Assembly (NCBI GenBank): GCA_020445045.1
Contig: JAGRHI010000170.1
Location: 364 to 14,004 of the forward strand
Source of the DNA: Candidatus Competibacteraceae bacterium
Lineage (GTDB): Bacteria; Pseudomonadota; Gammaproteobacteria; Competibacterales; Competibacteraceae
Direction of reading: 5' to 3'
DNA length: 13,641 nucleotides
The position numbers and the translations under genes are program-made. The notes under the pieces are model-generated. The model saw only the letters and a list, made by a program, of their open reading frames with translations. It searched no databases and was not told the origin of the DNA. Shown here piece after piece: positions 13,230 to 13,641 of this stretch (positions are counted from its first letter, which is position 1; every line of letters starts with the position of its first letter).

Positions 13230-13641
13230 ATGTCACGACCTGCCGAACTGTTCGTCACCGCCGCCGACTATCTGGCACGGGAACGCCAAGTCGACACCAG
13301 GAGCGAGTATTTGAACGGTGGTATTTACGCCATGGGCGGCGCCAGTCGCAGCCATAATCGCGTTACTTTCAACCTAGCCCGTCGCTTGGGCAACCAACTC
13401 GATCGCAGCCCTTGCGAAGCTTTCGTCAACGACATGCGAGTCAAGGTCAGCCCCACCGGCCTGTACACCTACCCCGACGTTGTGGTCGCCTGCGGCGAAC
13501 CACGCTTCGAAGATCAGCACGTCGACACCCTGCTCAATCCCACGGTCATCATCGAAGTGTTATCGGACAGCACGGCGGCTTATGACCGAGGCGATAAGTT
13601 CGCCCATTACCGCACGCTGGAATCCCTGAGCGACTACCTGC
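13230..13641 (+). CDS. Uma2-family (DUF820) putative nuclease, 3' truncated by window
   Basis: The frame starts at an ATG with GGGGAGGG about six bases upstream and is open for 137 codons to the window edge. It matches the Uma2/DUF820 family, which has a PD-(D/E)XK-like fold: a start with FVTAADYLARERQ, then SEYLNGGIYAMGGAS (25-39), HNRV (42-45), YPDVVVACGEP (81-91, Asp83 likely metal-binding), VIIEVLSDSTAAYDRGDK (106-123, Glu109 and Lys123 conserved) and AHYRTLESLSDYL. Members are abundant in cyanobacteria and other bacteria with many paralogues, and most have no known role. It follows hemL by 15 bases on the same strand and might be read from the same transcript, though it is not related to heme or thiamine synthesis by any known link. 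The C-terminal end is not visible. Confidence 0.87.
   Translation, partial: MSRPAELFVTAADYLARERQVDTRSEYLNGGIYAMGGASRSHNRVTFNLARRLGNQLDRSPCEAFVNDMRVKVSPTGLYTYPDVVVACGEPRFEDQHVDTLLNPTVIIEVLSDSTAAYDRGDKFAHYRTLESLSDYL

Overview
This is a GC-rich chromosomal segment of what is most likely a gammaproteobacterium. The gene content supports this: RsmJ, the thiD-thiE-hemL cluster, Pcm and an EF-G-like FusA2. The phasin gene points to a polyhydroxyalkanoate (PHA) accumulator, perhaps of the Competibacter type. That placement is inferred from gene content and style, not from a database match. I see no rRNA, tRNA, CRISPR array, insertion sequence or phage gene. Almost everything looks like ordinary core and lipid/storage metabolism, and the least familiar parts are small.

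Layout. Positions 1-647 hold the 3' part of a dGTPase-family gene (+), converging on a minus-strand pair. In that pair a catalytically degenerate aspartoacylase/AstE-fold protein (1339-2319) overlaps the downstream isoaspartate-repair methyltransferase gene pcm (681-1367). Divergent from the pair is a phasin gene (2552-2905), whose promoter carries two TTGC-N3-GCAA dyads that look like PhaR operators. The rRNA methyltransferase gene rsmJ follows (2951-3778), and its end overlaps the end of a minus-strand pair, olsB (4544-5314) and olsA (3753-4547). That pair should make phosphorus-free ornithine lipids and has a Pho-box-like repeat upstream. Further upstream on the minus strand is an exported lytic transglycosylase with Sel1 repeats (5471-6418).

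The second half starts with a large EF-G-like GTPase (fusA2, 6712-8760) and an unrecognised single-pass membrane protein (8946-9293). A macrodomain deacetylase of YmdB type (9337-9858, minus) comes next, followed by a roughly 280-base stretch with no convincing gene. A 54-residue rubredoxin (10137-10301, minus) then faces the co-directional set thiD, thiE and hemL (10466-13214), for thiamine phosphate and tetrapyrrole precursor synthesis. The window ends inside a Uma2-family nuclease-like gene (13230 onward).

Themes. Storage granules (phasin), phosphate-sparing membrane lipids (OlsB/OlsA) and possible control by PhaR and PhoB fit an organism exposed to swings of carbon and phosphate. Several genes use non-ATG starts: TTG for the AstE-like gene, olsB and thiD, and GTG for olsA and probably rsmJ. 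Start calls therefore rest on ribosome-binding sites rather than on the first ATG. The best leads for new biology are the AstE-fold pseudoenzyme coupled to pcm, the paired operator dyads on the phasin promoter, and the Pho-box-like repeat before olsBA.
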